Assembly (NCBI RefSeq): GCF_009834365.1
Contig: NZ_CP041350.1
Coordinates: 124,001 to 188,000 of the forward strand
Length of the DNA stretch: 64,000 nucleotides
Source of the DNA: Komagataeibacter xylinus
GTDB taxonomy: Bacteria > Pseudomonadota > Alphaproteobacteria > Acetobacterales > Acetobacteraceae
Direction: 5' to 3'
Shown here one piece after another: positions 1-8,794 of the stretch. The notes under the pieces are model-generated. The model had not been told where the DNA came from. It saw nothing but the letters and a program-made list of their open reading frames with translations, and did no database searches. A program made the position numbers and the translations under genes. Each line of letters opens with the position of its first letter. The first letter of the stretch is position 1.

Positions 1-84
1 CTCAACCATATCCTGCACTGGTCACGATTCAGACGAATACATCAGGCAAAAGCCTATGCTTCTCACATCAAAACACAACTGTAG
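1..84 (+). pseudogene. C-terminal tail of a transposase, cut by the window edge
   Basis: An open frame runs from the first base to a TAG at 82-84 and encodes a basic tail with the motif HWSRFRRIHQAKAY. Tails of the form W-S-R-x-R-R-x-H-Q close the transposases of several DDE families (IS701-like ones among them), so this is probably the end of one. The rest lies outside the window. It stops a few bases before the IS481 element, so the two elements abut. Confidence 0.35.
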
Positions 85-86
85 TG

Positions 87-1085
87 CTAGCTGTCAGGTT
101 GTGAAACGTCATTGGCGTAATCAAGGATTTCATCGACCTGTTTCATGATGTCACGATCAGCCGGTTTGATGTGATCAGGATTACGGAACGCGGGATGTTT
201 TTCAAGCCACGACGTGATGCATTGGGTGGGAGTTATGCCGCCCAGAACACGCTGCCGGCGATGATTGTAAGCGAAACAGAAGCCTCTGAGCAGAATTTCC
301 AGATCCTTATGGCTTGAGACACAGACCGGCAACACCTCTGTGGCGACACGGCCATTGAAGCGTTCGACCATTCCATTGGTCTGAGGGGAGTAAGCTTTGG
401 TCCGGCGTCGGTCGATTCCCATGTCATGACAGGCTTTTTCGAAGGCATCCGCCGTAAAACAGGAACCACGATCGGTCAGAATATGGGTGATCCGGAAAGG
501 AAAGGCGGTTTTGACAGCTTTGAGGAAATCGACGGAATTATCGGCATTTTCCGCGTCATAGACGGCCAGATGTACCGAACGGGAGCATCTATCAATGGCG
601 ACATATAGAAAACGTTTCCGCCGTTCTCCATCTGCCGTCTGCAATTTGGGCAGATGTTTCACATCAATATGGACATAACCGGGATCGTAATCCCGGAATG
701 TTCCCTGTCCCCGAACTGGTCTGGTCTTTGGAGCAGGAGGCAGCCTGTTCAATCCGGCATCTTTCAGAATACGCCAGATGTTGTCCCGGTTCAGATGTGG
801 CAGGAAATGCCGCACGACAAAGGTCAGGTCATCCAGGCCAAAACCGGTAGAACGCCGAAGGTGACAGACAATGGCGCGCTCTTCCTCCGAGGCTTTCCAG
901 GCCAGTTTCCGGGGACGGCTGCTGCGGTCCTGGCAGGCGTCTGAACCACGCCTGCGCCACTTGCGGACAGTTTCCGCGCTGATCCCGTAGCGTCTGGCGA
1001 GCACGGATGTCGATTCCGATGAGCGGGCTATGTCAGCCCGGACGGCCGGTGTCGTGCGTGCCTGTGGATGGATCTGAAGCATCAT
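87..1085 (-). CDS. IS481-family transposase
   Basis: This 332-residue protein begins with a helix-turn-helix of the form LARRYGISAETVRKWRRR (about residues 29-46). An rve/DDE integrase core follows: the HIDVKHLPKL segment carries the first Asp, the ILTDRGSCF segment the second, and QTNGMVERFNGR the Glu. It cuts and rejoins the ends of its own element. The reading frame crosses the left terminal repeat and takes its stop codon (TAG at 87-89 on the minus strand) from flanking DNA two bases outside the repeat. No frameshift is seen. Confidence 0.93.
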   Translation of the reverse strand: MMLQIHPQARTTPAVRADIARSSESTSVLARRYGISAETVRKWRRRGSDACQDRSSRPRKLAWKASEEERAIVCHLRRSTGFGLDDLTFVVRHFLPHLNRDNIWRILKDAGLNRLPPAPKTRPVRGQGTFRDYDPGYVHIDVKHLPKLQTADGERRKRFLYVAIDRCSRSVHLAVYDAENADNSVDFLKAVKTAFPFRITHILTDRGSCFTADAFEKACHDMGIDRRRTKAYSPQTNGMVERFNGRVATEVLPVCVSSHKDLEILLRGFCFAYNHRRQRVLGGITPTQCITSWLEKHPAFRNPDHIKPADRDIMKQVDEILDYANDVSQPDS

Positions 1086-1174
1086 TCAGTCTCCCTGCAA
1101 ACGGAAGAAAACCATGAAGAGTAACGCGGTATTGCCCACCCTACATCATCCCAATGACGTTTCACAACCTGACA
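92..1174. mobile_element. IS481-family insertion sequence
   Basis: The element is bounded by a perfect 24-bp inverted repeat at 92-115 and 1151-1174 (outer end TGTCAGGTTGTG). It contains one transposase gene on the minus strand. The flanks (CTAGC on the left, AGAAC on the right) show no target duplication, so this copy has probably taken part in a deletion or rearrangement. Its right end sits inside an ABC-transporter ATPase gene, and its left end abuts a different transposase. Confidence 0.9.
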
Positions 1175-1464
1175 AGAACGATATCGGACCACCATGCAGG
1201 TTCCGCCGGGACATATTGCACCAGACGCCGCCACCGCTCCGCTGGCATGTCTAAGCAGGGCTGTCCATTAATACGTACCTCGCCTTCATGCGGGTCAAGA
1301 TCCGCGATCATGCGGAGCATCACTGTTTTCCCGCTGCCCGATGGGCCGGTGATCGCCACGCACTGACCCGTCAAGACGGAGAATGTGAACGGGCCACCAT
1401 AGGCGCAGCACAATCCCTGCACCTCGAGAGCCAATGTCCCGGCAGCATATGTCGCGGCAATCAT
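1175..1464 (-). pseudogene. Truncated ABC-transporter ATPase (FetA/YbbL-like)
   Basis: The ATG at 1464 follows a strong AGGAGG site and begins MIAATYAAGTLALEV. About 95 codons remain, including a Walker A loop (GPSGSGKT) and the family-typical stretch ADLDPHEGEVRINGQP, then WRRLVQYVPAEPAWW. This resembles FetA/YbbL ATPases, which pair with a FetB membrane protein in putative iron/metal export. The IS481 right end cuts the gene before the signature motif and Walker B, so the product cannot hydrolyse ATP. It diverges from the multicopper oxidase gene across a region holding an ArsR-like operator. Confidence 0.8.
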
Positions 1465-1539
1465 TCGTCCTCCTGAACGGTCGGTCCTGCCCGTTCGCGT
1501 GAAAACATCGGTCACTTCACCAGTCAGATCCATAATTTT

Positions 1540-1567
1540 CCATATATCTTCGTTTTTCGATATATGG
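1540..1567. promoter_or_regulatory. Dyad operator matching the one at arsR
   Basis: A perfect inverted repeat CCATATATC / GATATATGG (1540-1548 and 1559-1567) has a 10-bp spacer between its ATATATC and GATATAT half-sites. The same ATATATC-N10-GATATAT layout overlaps the arsR start codon at 3552-3575. It lies between the truncated ABC gene and the multicopper oxidase gene, so ArsR may repress one or both. Confidence 0.6.
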
Positions 1568-1832
1568 AAATATGGTATCTCCCGGCGATCCTGGGCGTGG
1601 TACCACCGTTGCAATGAAATGCGTGATCTGGCAGCGATCCATGCCCGGTTATGGACAGGCTTAGCCAGCGTGACTGCTTGCCCCGGATGAACGCGTGTCA
1701 GCCCGTCCCTTCAGCCACGTCATGGAAACGGGGCGACGCACCACACGGCGCGGGTATTGTCTTTTCCGCGGAACCGGCCAATGGCTGCGGGCGTTCGGAA
1801 ACCTACCTGTTTCCTCATGACTGGACAGTATC

Positions 1833-3284
1833 ATGATGCTCGATCGCCGTTCCTTTCTGACGCTGGCCGGGTCAACGACACTGACGGCCATGATCCCGCA
1901 TGGGGCCCAACGCAGCAGCCCCGTCATGGGTGAAAAAGCAGACCATACGCTGCGGATCGCCACGGGACGGGTTGAACTTGCCCCTGACCGCATAATTTCA
2001 ACCACGCTCTATAATGACCAGTTTCCCGGCCCCCTACTGCGGTTTGAGGAAGGCCGGCGCAGTATGGTCGATATCTTCAATGATACCGACACGCCGGAAC
2101 TGGTACACTGGCATGGCCAGATGATCCCGAGCGTGGTGGATGGGGCGGCGGAGGAAGGCACGCCGTTCATACCACCGCATGGCATGCGGCGGATCAGCTT
2201 CCTGCCACGACCATCGGGTTTTCGCTTCTACCATACACATGTCATGGCCGGGGGCGATCTCAATCGTGGCACCTATACCGGGCAGGTCGGGCCACTCTAT
2301 ATCGAACCAAAGGATAATCCCGGTGCCTATGACCGCGAGATATTCCTTGTTCTGAAGGAATTCGAGCCATTCTTCAGTCGTGGGGGCGACATGGCGGGGG
2401 ATGCGCTTGCGGGTGAACCGGTTGACGACCTCCAGCAGATGGGAAAGGCCGCCGACGCGACCGCCACGCAAAAGACGAAGGGGTTGGAGGTCGGCTACAG
2501 GTCATTCGCGATCAACGGAAAGATGCTGGGCCATGGCGAACCCATCCGAGTGAAACAGGGCGAGCATGTACTGTTTCACATCCTGAACGGCAGCGCCGGT
2601 GAAATCCGTAGCCTTGCATTGCCGGGCCACACCTTCAGGGTCATGGCCCTTGATGGCAATCCGGTCCCCACGCAGGCCGAGGTTCCAGTGCTGTGGCTAG
2701 GCACGGCGGAACGTATCTCAGCCATGGTGCGGATGGATCACCCGGGTGTCTGGGTAATGGGAGACCTGGCAGATGATGATCGCCGGCGCGGGATGGGCGT
2801 TGTCGTCGCGTATGCCGGGCTGACGGGCAGGCCATGGTGGATCGCACCCCGGCCCGCGCGCTGGGATTATGCGCGCTTTGGCCGTTCCCTCCCCTCCATC
2901 ACACCTGATGAGACGATCGGGATGACGATCGTCAAGCACAACGCGGCCCTGAACGGCTTCAACCAGTGGACCCTCAATGGAAAAGCCTTCTCGATGCAGA
3001 CAAGGCAGCCGCACCATATCCTGCGGCAGGGACGACGCTATCGGTTGAGGGTCCGCAATGCCAGCGATGACATCCATCCGCTTCACCTGCATCGCCACAG
3101 CTTCGAACTGACCGGGATTGGCAGCAGGGCAACCCGGGGCGTGATCAAGGACGTTGTGATGCTGGGCAGCTTCCAGGAACTCGAATGCGATTTTGTTGCC
3201 GACAACCCAGGACCGACTCTCTTTCACTGCCACCAGCAACTCCACATGGATTTCGGGTTCATGACGCTTTTCGATTATGCATGA
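1833..3284 (+). CDS. Multicopper oxidase, exported
   Basis: A 483-residue laccase-like multicopper oxidase. The N-terminus has a twin-arginine motif (DRRSFLTLAG), so export to the periplasm by Tat is likely. Copper motifs are visible in order: HWHG (His92, His94), HTH (His134, His136), HPLHLHRH near residue 416, and HCHQQLH at 465-471 for the type-1 and trinuclear sites. The residue ten after the coordinating Cys466 is Phe476 rather than Met, which in the family usually goes with a higher-potential type-1 copper. The start could be either of two adjacent ATGs. An ArsR-type operator lies upstream. Its substrate is unknown; metal or phenol oxidation are both possible. Confidence 0.85.
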   Translation: MMLDRRSFLTLAGSTTLTAMIPHGAQRSSPVMGEKADHTLRIATGRVELAPDRIISTTLYNDQFPGPLLRFEEGRRSMVDIFNDTDTPELVHWHGQMIPSVVDGAAEEGTPFIPPHGMRRISFLPRPSGFRFYHTHVMAGGDLNRGTYTGQVGPLYIEPKDNPGAYDREIFLVLKEFEPFFSRGGDMAGDALAGEPVDDLQQMGKAADATATQKTKGLEVGYRSFAINGKMLGHGEPIRVKQGEHVLFHILNGSAGEIRSLALPGHTFRVMALDGNPVPTQAEVPVLWLGTAERISAMVRMDHPGVWVMGDLADDDRRRGMGVVVAYAGLTGRPWWIAPRPARWDYARFGRSLPSITPDETIGMTIVKHNAALNGFNQWTLNGKAFSMQTRQPHHILRQGRRYRLRVRNASDDIHPLHLHRHSFELTGIGSRATRGVIKDVVMLGSFQELECDFVADNPGPTLFHCHQQLHMDFGFMTLFDYA

Positions 3285-3551
3285 TGGTAACTGACACGAC
3301 CTCCGATGCCCGCGATCAACGGCTCATTCAATAGGGTGGCGAATAGGCCGGTGCTGCCGGATAGGGCGCCGCTGGTTAACCGGACGCTACCGGACCGACC
3401 GGTGCAGGCGGCACCACGAGGGCAGGTGCGACCGTCACGCCCGCGATCAGTCCGGTTGCCACCGCCACAAGCAGGATGAGGAATACAGGCCCTCATGGCT
3501 TTGGTGTGAACGCGCGAAACCGCGTGCCACGGCAAGGATTGACATTATTTT

Positions 3552-3575
3552 ATATATCCACGATCAAGGATATAT
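3552..3575 (+). promoter_or_regulatory. ArsR operator overlapping the arsR start codon
   Basis: The inverted repeat ATATATC (3552-3558), 10-bp spacer, GATATAT (3569-3575) runs into the arsR ATG at 3574. An AAGGA site lies inside it. A repressor bound here would block transcription of the ars operon, which fits autoregulation by ArsR. The same spacing and half-sites recur at 1542-1565. Confidence 0.7.
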
Positions 3576-3927
3576 GGATACGGAATCAGCCTTGGCCGCG
3601 CTCAGCGCCCTGTCACAGTCCACGCGGCTGGATATCTTCCGCCTGCTGGTTCGCCATGAACCGGATGGCCTGCCCGCTGGAGATGTCGCACGCTGCCTCG
3701 ATGTCCCGCAGAACACGATCTCGACTCACCTCGCGATCCTGACCCGTGCCGGGCTGCTGACCTCACAACGCCAGAGCCGCCTGATTGTCTATCGTGCCAG
3801 TCTGGACCGGCTACAGGACCTGATGCTCTTTCTCGTCAGGGATTGCTGTGCAGGCAGCCCTGAACTCTGCGCGCCTCTGGTCGCGAATCTGGGTTCCTGC
3901 TGTCCGTCTGGGGAACCTTGCCCATGA
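3574..3927 (+). CDS. arsR: ArsR-family arsenic-responsive repressor
   Basis: A 117-residue winged-helix regulator of the ArsR/SmtB family. The helix-turn-helix is visible around DVARCLDVPQNTISTHLAIL (about residues 35-54). The C-terminal end is rich in cysteines (DCCAGSPELC, then SCCPSGEPC), a plausible arsenite-binding cluster rather than the classic ELCVCDL motif of E. coli ArsR. It is the first gene of arsR-arsC-arsB-arsH and overlaps arsC by 4 bases (ATGA). The region of about 290 bp upstream has no convincing gene. Confidence 0.9.
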   Translation: MDTESALAALSALSQSTRLDIFRLLVRHEPDGLPAGDVARCLDVPQNTISTHLAILTRAGLLTSQRQSRLIVYRASLDRLQDLMLFLVRDCCAGSPELCAPLVANLGSCCPSGEPCP

Positions 3928-4346
3928 CCACCACAATTTACCATAACCCGGCTTGCGGCACGTCGCGCAATGTGCTCGCACTGATCCGCAACAGCCATGC
4001 GGAACCCCGCATCATCGAGTATCTGAAAACGCCACCTAACCGCGCGGAACTGGTCGAGCTGATCGCCCATATGGGGGGGCCGGTCCGCGATCTGCTGCGG
4101 CGCAAGGACACGCCCTATGATGAACTCGGTCTTGATAATCCGGCCCTGACGGATGACGCGCTGATCGACGCCATGATCGCGCATCCGATCCTGATCAACC
4201 GACCCATCGTGGTTACCCCGCTAGGTATTGCGCTTTGCCGTCCATCCGAGAGGGTATTCGATATTCTTCCCACTCCGCGGCGCGGCGCACTTGCCAAGGA
4301 GGACGGTGAGACAATCGTGGATGTGCCCGGAAAGCGGATTGTCTGA
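3924..4346 (+). CDS. arsC: Arsenate reductase, glutaredoxin-dependent type
   Basis: A 140-residue ArsC of the thioredoxin-fold, glutaredoxin-coupled type. It reduces arsenate to arsenite for export. The catalytic cysteine is Cys11 in [10 protein letters not shown]; the RPIVVTPLG segment carries the conserved arginine of the family. The ATG at 3924 is chosen because it overlaps the arsR stop (ATGA); a TTG six bases earlier is also in frame. Its stop overlaps the arsB start (TGATG), so the genes are translationally coupled. Confidence 0.94.
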   Translation: MTTTIYHNPACGTSRNVLALIRNSHAEPRIIEYLKTPPNRAELVELIAHMGGPVRDLLRRKDTPYDELGLDNPALTDDALIDAMIAHPILINRPIVVTPLGIALCRPSERVFDILPTPRRGALAKEDGETIVDVPGKRIV

Positions 4347-5641
4347 TGCTGGCCCTAGCCATTTTTATTGCAACGCTGGTCTTCGTCATCTGGCAGCCTC
4401 GGGGTCTCGGTATCGGCTGGAGCGCTATGACCGGTGCCGCCGTAGCGCTGGCGACGGGTGTGATCCACTGGCACGATATCCCTGTCGTCTGGCACATCGT
4501 CTGGGACGCCACCTTCACCTTTGTCGCGCTGATCATCATCTCGCTGCTTCTGGATGAGGCCGGGTTCTTCCACTGGGCGGCCCTGCATGTCGTGCGCTGG
4601 GGCAAAGGGCGAGGCCGGACGTTGTTTCCCCTGATCGTGCTGCTGGGAGCGGCCATAGCCGCGGTTTTCGCCAATGACGGCGCAGCCCTGCTGCTCACGC
4701 CCATCGTCATTGCCATCCTCACACAACTCCGCCTGAACCATGGCGCGGCGCTGGCCTTCATAATCGCGACCGGCTTTGTCGCGGATACCACCAGCCTGCC
4801 GCTGGTGATTTCCAATCTGGTGAACATCGTCAGCGCCAATTTCTTTGGCATTCCCTTTGACCGCTACGCCGCGATCATGGTCCCCGTCGATCTGGCCGCC
4901 CTTGGCGCGACACTTGCCGTGCTGTGGCTCTACTACCGGCGGCAGGTGCCCCAGACCTATCCCGTCACCGAACTGCCAGCACCCGCCATTGTCATTCGTG
5001 ACCGGCATGTGTTCCGCGCGGCTTTTCCGCTGCTGGCCCTGGTGCTGGCGGCTTATTTCCTGACCGCGCCATTTCATATTCCGGTCTGTATCGTGGCTTG
5101 CCTGGCTGCCATTATCCTGCTGGCAGTCGCCGGATATGGAAAGGTCATTCCCGTCAGCCGCGTGCTGCGGGGCGCGCCGTGGCAGATCGTGTTCTTCTCG
5201 CTGGGGATGTATCTGGTGGTCTACGGGCTGCGTAATGCCGGACTGACCGATCACCTTGCGGCGGCACTGGTCTGGCTTGGCCATCAGGGTCCGTTCATCG
5301 CCACGCTTGGCACCGGCTTTCTGGCGGCGGTCCTGTCGTCGGTTATGAACAACATGCCCAGCGTTCTGGTCGGCGCGCTGGCGATCCAGCAGGCCCATGA
5401 CATCGCGCCTCTGACCCGCGACCTGATGGTTTATGCCAACGTCATTGGCTGTGACCTCGGGCCGAAATTCACGCCGATCGGCAGTCTCGCCACCCTGCTG
5501 TGGCTGCATGTGCTGGCATCCAAAAACCATCGGATCACTTGGGGGCAATACATGACGGTGGGTCTGGTGATCACGCCACCCGTCCTGCTGGTCACACTTG
5601 CCGCACTGGCCTTGTGGCTGCCCCTGACCAGCCATCCCTGA
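4346..5641 (+). CDS. arsB: Arsenite efflux membrane protein ArsB
   Basis: A 431-residue, strongly hydrophobic membrane protein with about twelve predicted transmembrane segments, matching the length of ArsB. Family-typical stretches include [14 protein letters not shown] and [12 protein letters not shown]. It extrudes arsenite from the cytoplasm, using the proton gradient; no arsA ATPase gene is present here. It follows arsC with a one-base stop/start overlap and precedes arsH by 25 bases. Confidence 0.94.
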   Translation: MLALAIFIATLVFVIWQPRGLGIGWSAMTGAAVALATGVIHWHDIPVVWHIVWDATFTFVALIIISLLLDEAGFFHWAALHVVRWGKGRGRTLFPLIVLLGAAIAAVFANDGAALLLTPIVIAILTQLRLNHGAALAFIIATGFVADTTSLPLVISNLVNIVSANFFGIPFDRYAAIMVPVDLAALGATLAVLWLYYRRQVPQTYPVTELPAPAIVIRDRHVFRAAFPLLALVLAAYFLTAPFHIPVCIVACLAAIILLAVAGYGKVIPVSRVLRGAPWQIVFFSLGMYLVVYGLRNAGLTDHLAAALVWLGHQGPFIATLGTGFLAAVLSSVMNNMPSVLVGALAIQQAHDIAPLTRDLMVYANVIGCDLGPKFTPIGSLATLLWLHVLASKNHRITWGQYMTVGLVITPPVLLVTLAALALWLPLTSHP

Positions 5642-5666
5642 CAAGACCGAAGGATCTGACGGAACG

Positions 5667-6365
5667 ATGTCCAAGCCGGAAATGCCCGCCCTGCACCCGG
5701 AGTATCTCGAACAGGTCGATCTCGCACGATTGGAACCGCAACCACGGGTTGACCACCCGCCACGCATCCTGCTGCTGTATGGCTCGCTGCGTCCTCGGTC
5801 CTTCAGCCGCCTGCTGGTGCTGGAGGCCGAACGCATCCTGAACGTACTGGGGGCCGAGACACGGGTATTCGACCCGACTGGCCTGCCGGTCGCGGATTCC
5901 GTACCCGTCACGCATCCAAAGGTTCAGGAACTGCGGGAACTCTCGATCTGGTGGGAAGGCCAGGTCTGGTGCAGCCCTGAACAGCATGGCACCATCACCG
6001 CTGTGTTCAAGAACCAGATCGACTGGCTTCCCCTCACGGAAGGTTCGATCCGACCCACACAGGGCCGCACGCTGGCTGTCATGCAGGTCTCCGGCGGGTC
6101 ACAGAGCTTCAATTCCGTCAACGCCCTGCGGGTGCTGGGCCGATGGATGCGGATGTTCACCATCCCTAACCAGTCCAGCGTGCCGATGGCCTACACCCAG
6201 TTCGGTGACGACGACCGAATGAAACCGTCTCCCCTCTATGACCGCATGGTGGACGTCATGGAGGAACTGATGAAGTTCACCTGGCTGCTGCGGGACCGGG
6301 CCAACTACCTTGTCGATCGCTACAGCGAGCGCAGATCATCACACCGCCTGCCTGAAAAGCTGTGA
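5667..6365 (+). CDS. arsH: ArsH, NADPH-dependent FMN reductase
   Basis: A 232-residue flavodoxin-like protein of the ArsH family. The FMN-binding loop is visible as [14 protein letters not shown] (about residues 33-46), followed by [18 protein letters not shown], which is highly conserved in ArsH. ArsH oxidises trivalent organoarsenicals and reduces quinones or other acceptors. It is the last gene of the ars operon, 25 bases after arsB. The N-terminal extension (residues 1-28) is typical of the family. Confidence 0.94.
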   Translation: MSKPEMPALHPEYLEQVDLARLEPQPRVDHPPRILLLYGSLRPRSFSRLLVLEAERILNVLGAETRVFDPTGLPVADSVPVTHPKVQELRELSIWWEGQVWCSPEQHGTITAVFKNQIDWLPLTEGSIRPTQGRTLAVMQVSGGSQSFNSVNALRVLGRWMRMFTIPNQSSVPMAYTQFGDDDRMKPSPLYDRMVDVMEELMKFTWLLRDRANYLVDRYSERRSSHRLPEKL

Positions 6366-6979
6366 GCCGGGAGAGGACAGAACCGTTCAATATGGTGATT
6401 ACGGATGACGGTCATGCCGCGAGGTAGTGAGCCCGTGCGCTTCAGCCGACGCCAAAGCAGCAACGCTTAAGGGTTACCGGATCCCTGATTCCGTGATCTG
6501 GATTAATAAATCCCAATCTTCGTGCGGCCATCTTGTCGCTCTATCAAAGCTCTTGTAAAAACAAGAAGAAATACTTTGTCGCAAACATGGCGTTATGGAA
6601 TATTTCCAATTGAGAATCTCCATAAACAGTAAAATTCGTCGCAATCCACAAGAAACCGTCAGGGTTCCTGTGGTCAACGCCCTACGGATATGAAAACAAA
6701 CACCGTGCCCCGATTTCGCATATAGCTATCTTCTTGTACTGCTTTGACATGCCTGAGCATCATAGTCTGCTCGTGCCGTTAGCCACGGTCGTCCGAGATA
6801 ACCTGGACAAAAGCAATAGTGGTGGTCACAGATATTGTACCAGCCCACCTGACCGATCCCACTACGAAAGGGGTTCACCCCATGTCACCCTTACCGTTGA
6901 GTTGCATCCTGCCTGAAGCTACCGCCTCTCGAAATGGGTGGGAAGGCAGCTGTTTTGATCATAGCCAGCCCTTGAAACA
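6366..6979. other. Intergenic region of 614 bp, no gene seen
   Basis: The stretch is more AT-rich in its middle (about 6490-6730). Short open frames on either strand lack ribosome sites and family-like sequence. It should hold the arsH terminator and the promoter of the radical SAM gene, but I cannot place either with confidence. Confidence 0.4.
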
Positions 6980-8593
6980 ATGGAACCTTGCATGATGGCC
7001 GACACCTGCAAGGTTCTGATGATCTTCCCGCGCTTCAACGCCAATTCATTCTGGAACTATAAGGAGGCCTGTGACCTGGTCGGTGCACGCTACCCCGCCG
7101 CACCGCTCGGCCTGATTACCGTTGCGGCCCTGCTGCCCGAAAACTGGGAAATCCGGCTGGTCAACCGCAATACCGAACAACTGGATGATGCGGATTTCGC
7201 ATGGGCCGATATCGTGATGACCGGCGGCATGCTGCCGCAGCGTAACGATGCCCTCCGCATTATCGAAATGTGCCGTGCCTGTGACAAACCGGTGGTGGTT
7301 GGCGGCCCCGATGTCACATCCAGCCCCGCACTTTACAGTGATGCGAATTTTCAGGTCCTGGGCGAAGCCGAGGAAATCATGGTCGATTTCATCGCCGCCT
7401 GGCGGCGCGGTGACCGGCAGGGCGTGTTCGAAGCGCCGATGGGCAAGACCGATGTCACCAAAAGCCCGCTGCCCCGCTTTGACCTGCTGAAGCTGGACCA
7501 GTACCTGCATGTTGGCGTCCAGTTTTCGCGCGGGTGTCCGTTCAGTTGCGAATTCTGTGATATTATCGAACTGTATGGCCGGGTGCCGCGTACCAAGACC
7601 AATGCACAGGTCATGGCCGAACTCGATGCCCTGTACGCCCTTGGCTATCGCGGGCATGTGGATTTTGTTGATGACAACCTGATTGGCAACAAGAAGGCGC
7701 TGAAGAAATTCCTGCCCGACCTGAAACGCTGGCAGGATGAGAAGAAATTTCCCTTCGAATTTTCGACCGAGGCCTCCATCAACCTCGCGGATGATCCCGA
7801 CCTGCTGCGCAGCCTGTCGGATACGAATTTCTTTGCCATATTCGTCGGTATCGAAAGCCCGGATACGGACTCCCTCGTGCTGATGCAGAAAAAGCAGAAC
7901 ACACGGCGTAGCCTGCAGCAGAGCATCGAGACAATCCACAAGGCCGGGATTTTCGTCAATGCGGGCTTCATCGTGGGCTTCGACAGTGAAAAGGACAGCG
8001 TTGCGCCGCGCATGATCGAATGTATCGAGGATACGTCGATCCCGGTCTGCATGGTCGGCCTGCTTTATGCCCTGCCCACGACGCAGCTGACGCGCCGCCT
8101 GCTGGCGGAAGGCCGTCTTTTTTCCGGCAGCGAACAGACGCAGTCGGGTGACCAGTGTACGGCCGGGCTGAATTTCGAGACAAAGCGCCCGCGTCGCGAC
8201 GTGCTGAACGATTACAGGACGGTGCTGGCGGCGATCTATGACCCGGTTGCCTATTTCGGCCGTGTCCGCAGGCTTGGCCGGATGCTCGGGCGCAAGCGCG
8301 CGCACCGGATAATAAAGGGCGACCTGCGCAGCTTTGTCCGGCTTATGTTCCGTATCCACCGCGCAGGACCGGGCACGGCTGGACAGTTCTGGCGCATGAT
8401 GCTGGACTGTGCCCTGCATAACCCTAGAGCGCTGCCCTATGTGGTGATGACCAGCGCGCTATACCTGCATCTCGGCCCGTTTTCGCGGCAGGTCATTGCC
8501 GAGATCGACCGCGAGATCGCGGACGTGGATCAGGGCCGCTGGCAGACTCCGCCCGTTGTACGTCATGTCGAAGCAGAACTTGTGCCCGTCTAA
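6980..8593 (+). CDS. B12-binding-domain radical SAM protein with DUF4070-like tail
   Basis: A 537-residue protein in three parts. Residues 10-150 form a cobalamin-binding-like fold (VLMIFPRFNANSFW, then VVVGGPDVTSSP); no DxHxxG base-off motif is apparent. The radical SAM core carries the iron-sulfur motif CPFSCEFC (CX3CX2C) near residue 184, inside FSRGCPFSCEFCDIIELYGR. The C-terminal 180 residues resemble DUF4070. Such enzymes transfer methyl groups or rearrange lipids and antibiotics; hopanoid methylases belong to this broad group, but I cannot assign that role. The start may instead be the ATGATG 12 bases downstream. It stands alone between the ars operon and a porin gene. Confidence 0.85.
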   Translation: MEPCMMADTCKVLMIFPRFNANSFWNYKEACDLVGARYPAAPLGLITVAALLPENWEIRLVNRNTEQLDDADFAWADIVMTGGMLPQRNDALRIIEMCRACDKPVVVGGPDVTSSPALYSDANFQVLGEAEEIMVDFIAAWRRGDRQGVFEAPMGKTDVTKSPLPRFDLLKLDQYLHVGVQFSRGCPFSCEFCDIIELYGRVPRTKTNAQVMAELDALYALGYRGHVDFVDDNLIGNKKALKKFLPDLKRWQDEKKFPFEFSTEASINLADDPDLLRSLSDTNFFAIFVGIESPDTDSLVLMQKKQNTRRSLQQSIETIHKAGIFVNAGFIVGFDSEKDSVAPRMIECIEDTSIPVCMVGLLYALPTTQLTRRLLAEGRLFSGSEQTQSGDQCTAGLNFETKRPRRDVLNDYRTVLAAIYDPVAYFGRVRRLGRMLGRKRAHRIIKGDLRSFVRLMFRIHRAGPGTAGQFWRMMLDCALHNPRALPYVVMTSALYLHLGPFSRQVIAEIDREIADVDQGRWQTPPVVRHVEAELVPV

Positions 8594-8794
8594 ACTGTGT
8601 TAAGGGGGGATGAAGGAGTGTACGTTATGTACAATAAAGTCTCTAGTACGTACTGCTTGTTAAAGCATATTTCGTATAAATTACGACATAACGAGGCCAT
8701 TACACTTATTAAAGTGTATATTGAATTAATGAAAAGAATTATTCAATAAGTAATTTGTTTTTAAGTTTTTATTATACAATGTTATATTCGAAAT

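Noticed and set aside
3285..3550. Small minus-strand frame with a hydrophobic stretch and Pro/Ala-rich end between the oxidase and arsR
   Set aside because: No start codon with a ribosome site fits the hydrophobic frame, and it contains an in-frame stop; at most a decayed small gene.
4355..5911. Long open frame (518 codons) on the minus strand opposite arsB and arsH
   Set aside because: It lies antisense to two well-recognised genes, has biased low-complexity composition (Gln/Asp/Arg) and no family-like sequence; an artefact of high-GC codon use.
7046..8419. 457-codon open frame antisense to the radical SAM gene
   Set aside because: The plus-strand gene has clear motifs; the antisense frame has none and no ribosome site.
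6980..8593. Naming the radical SAM protein as hopanoid methylase HpnP or HpnR
   Set aside because: Only general B12 radical SAM features are visible; no subfamily-defining motif could be verified by eye.
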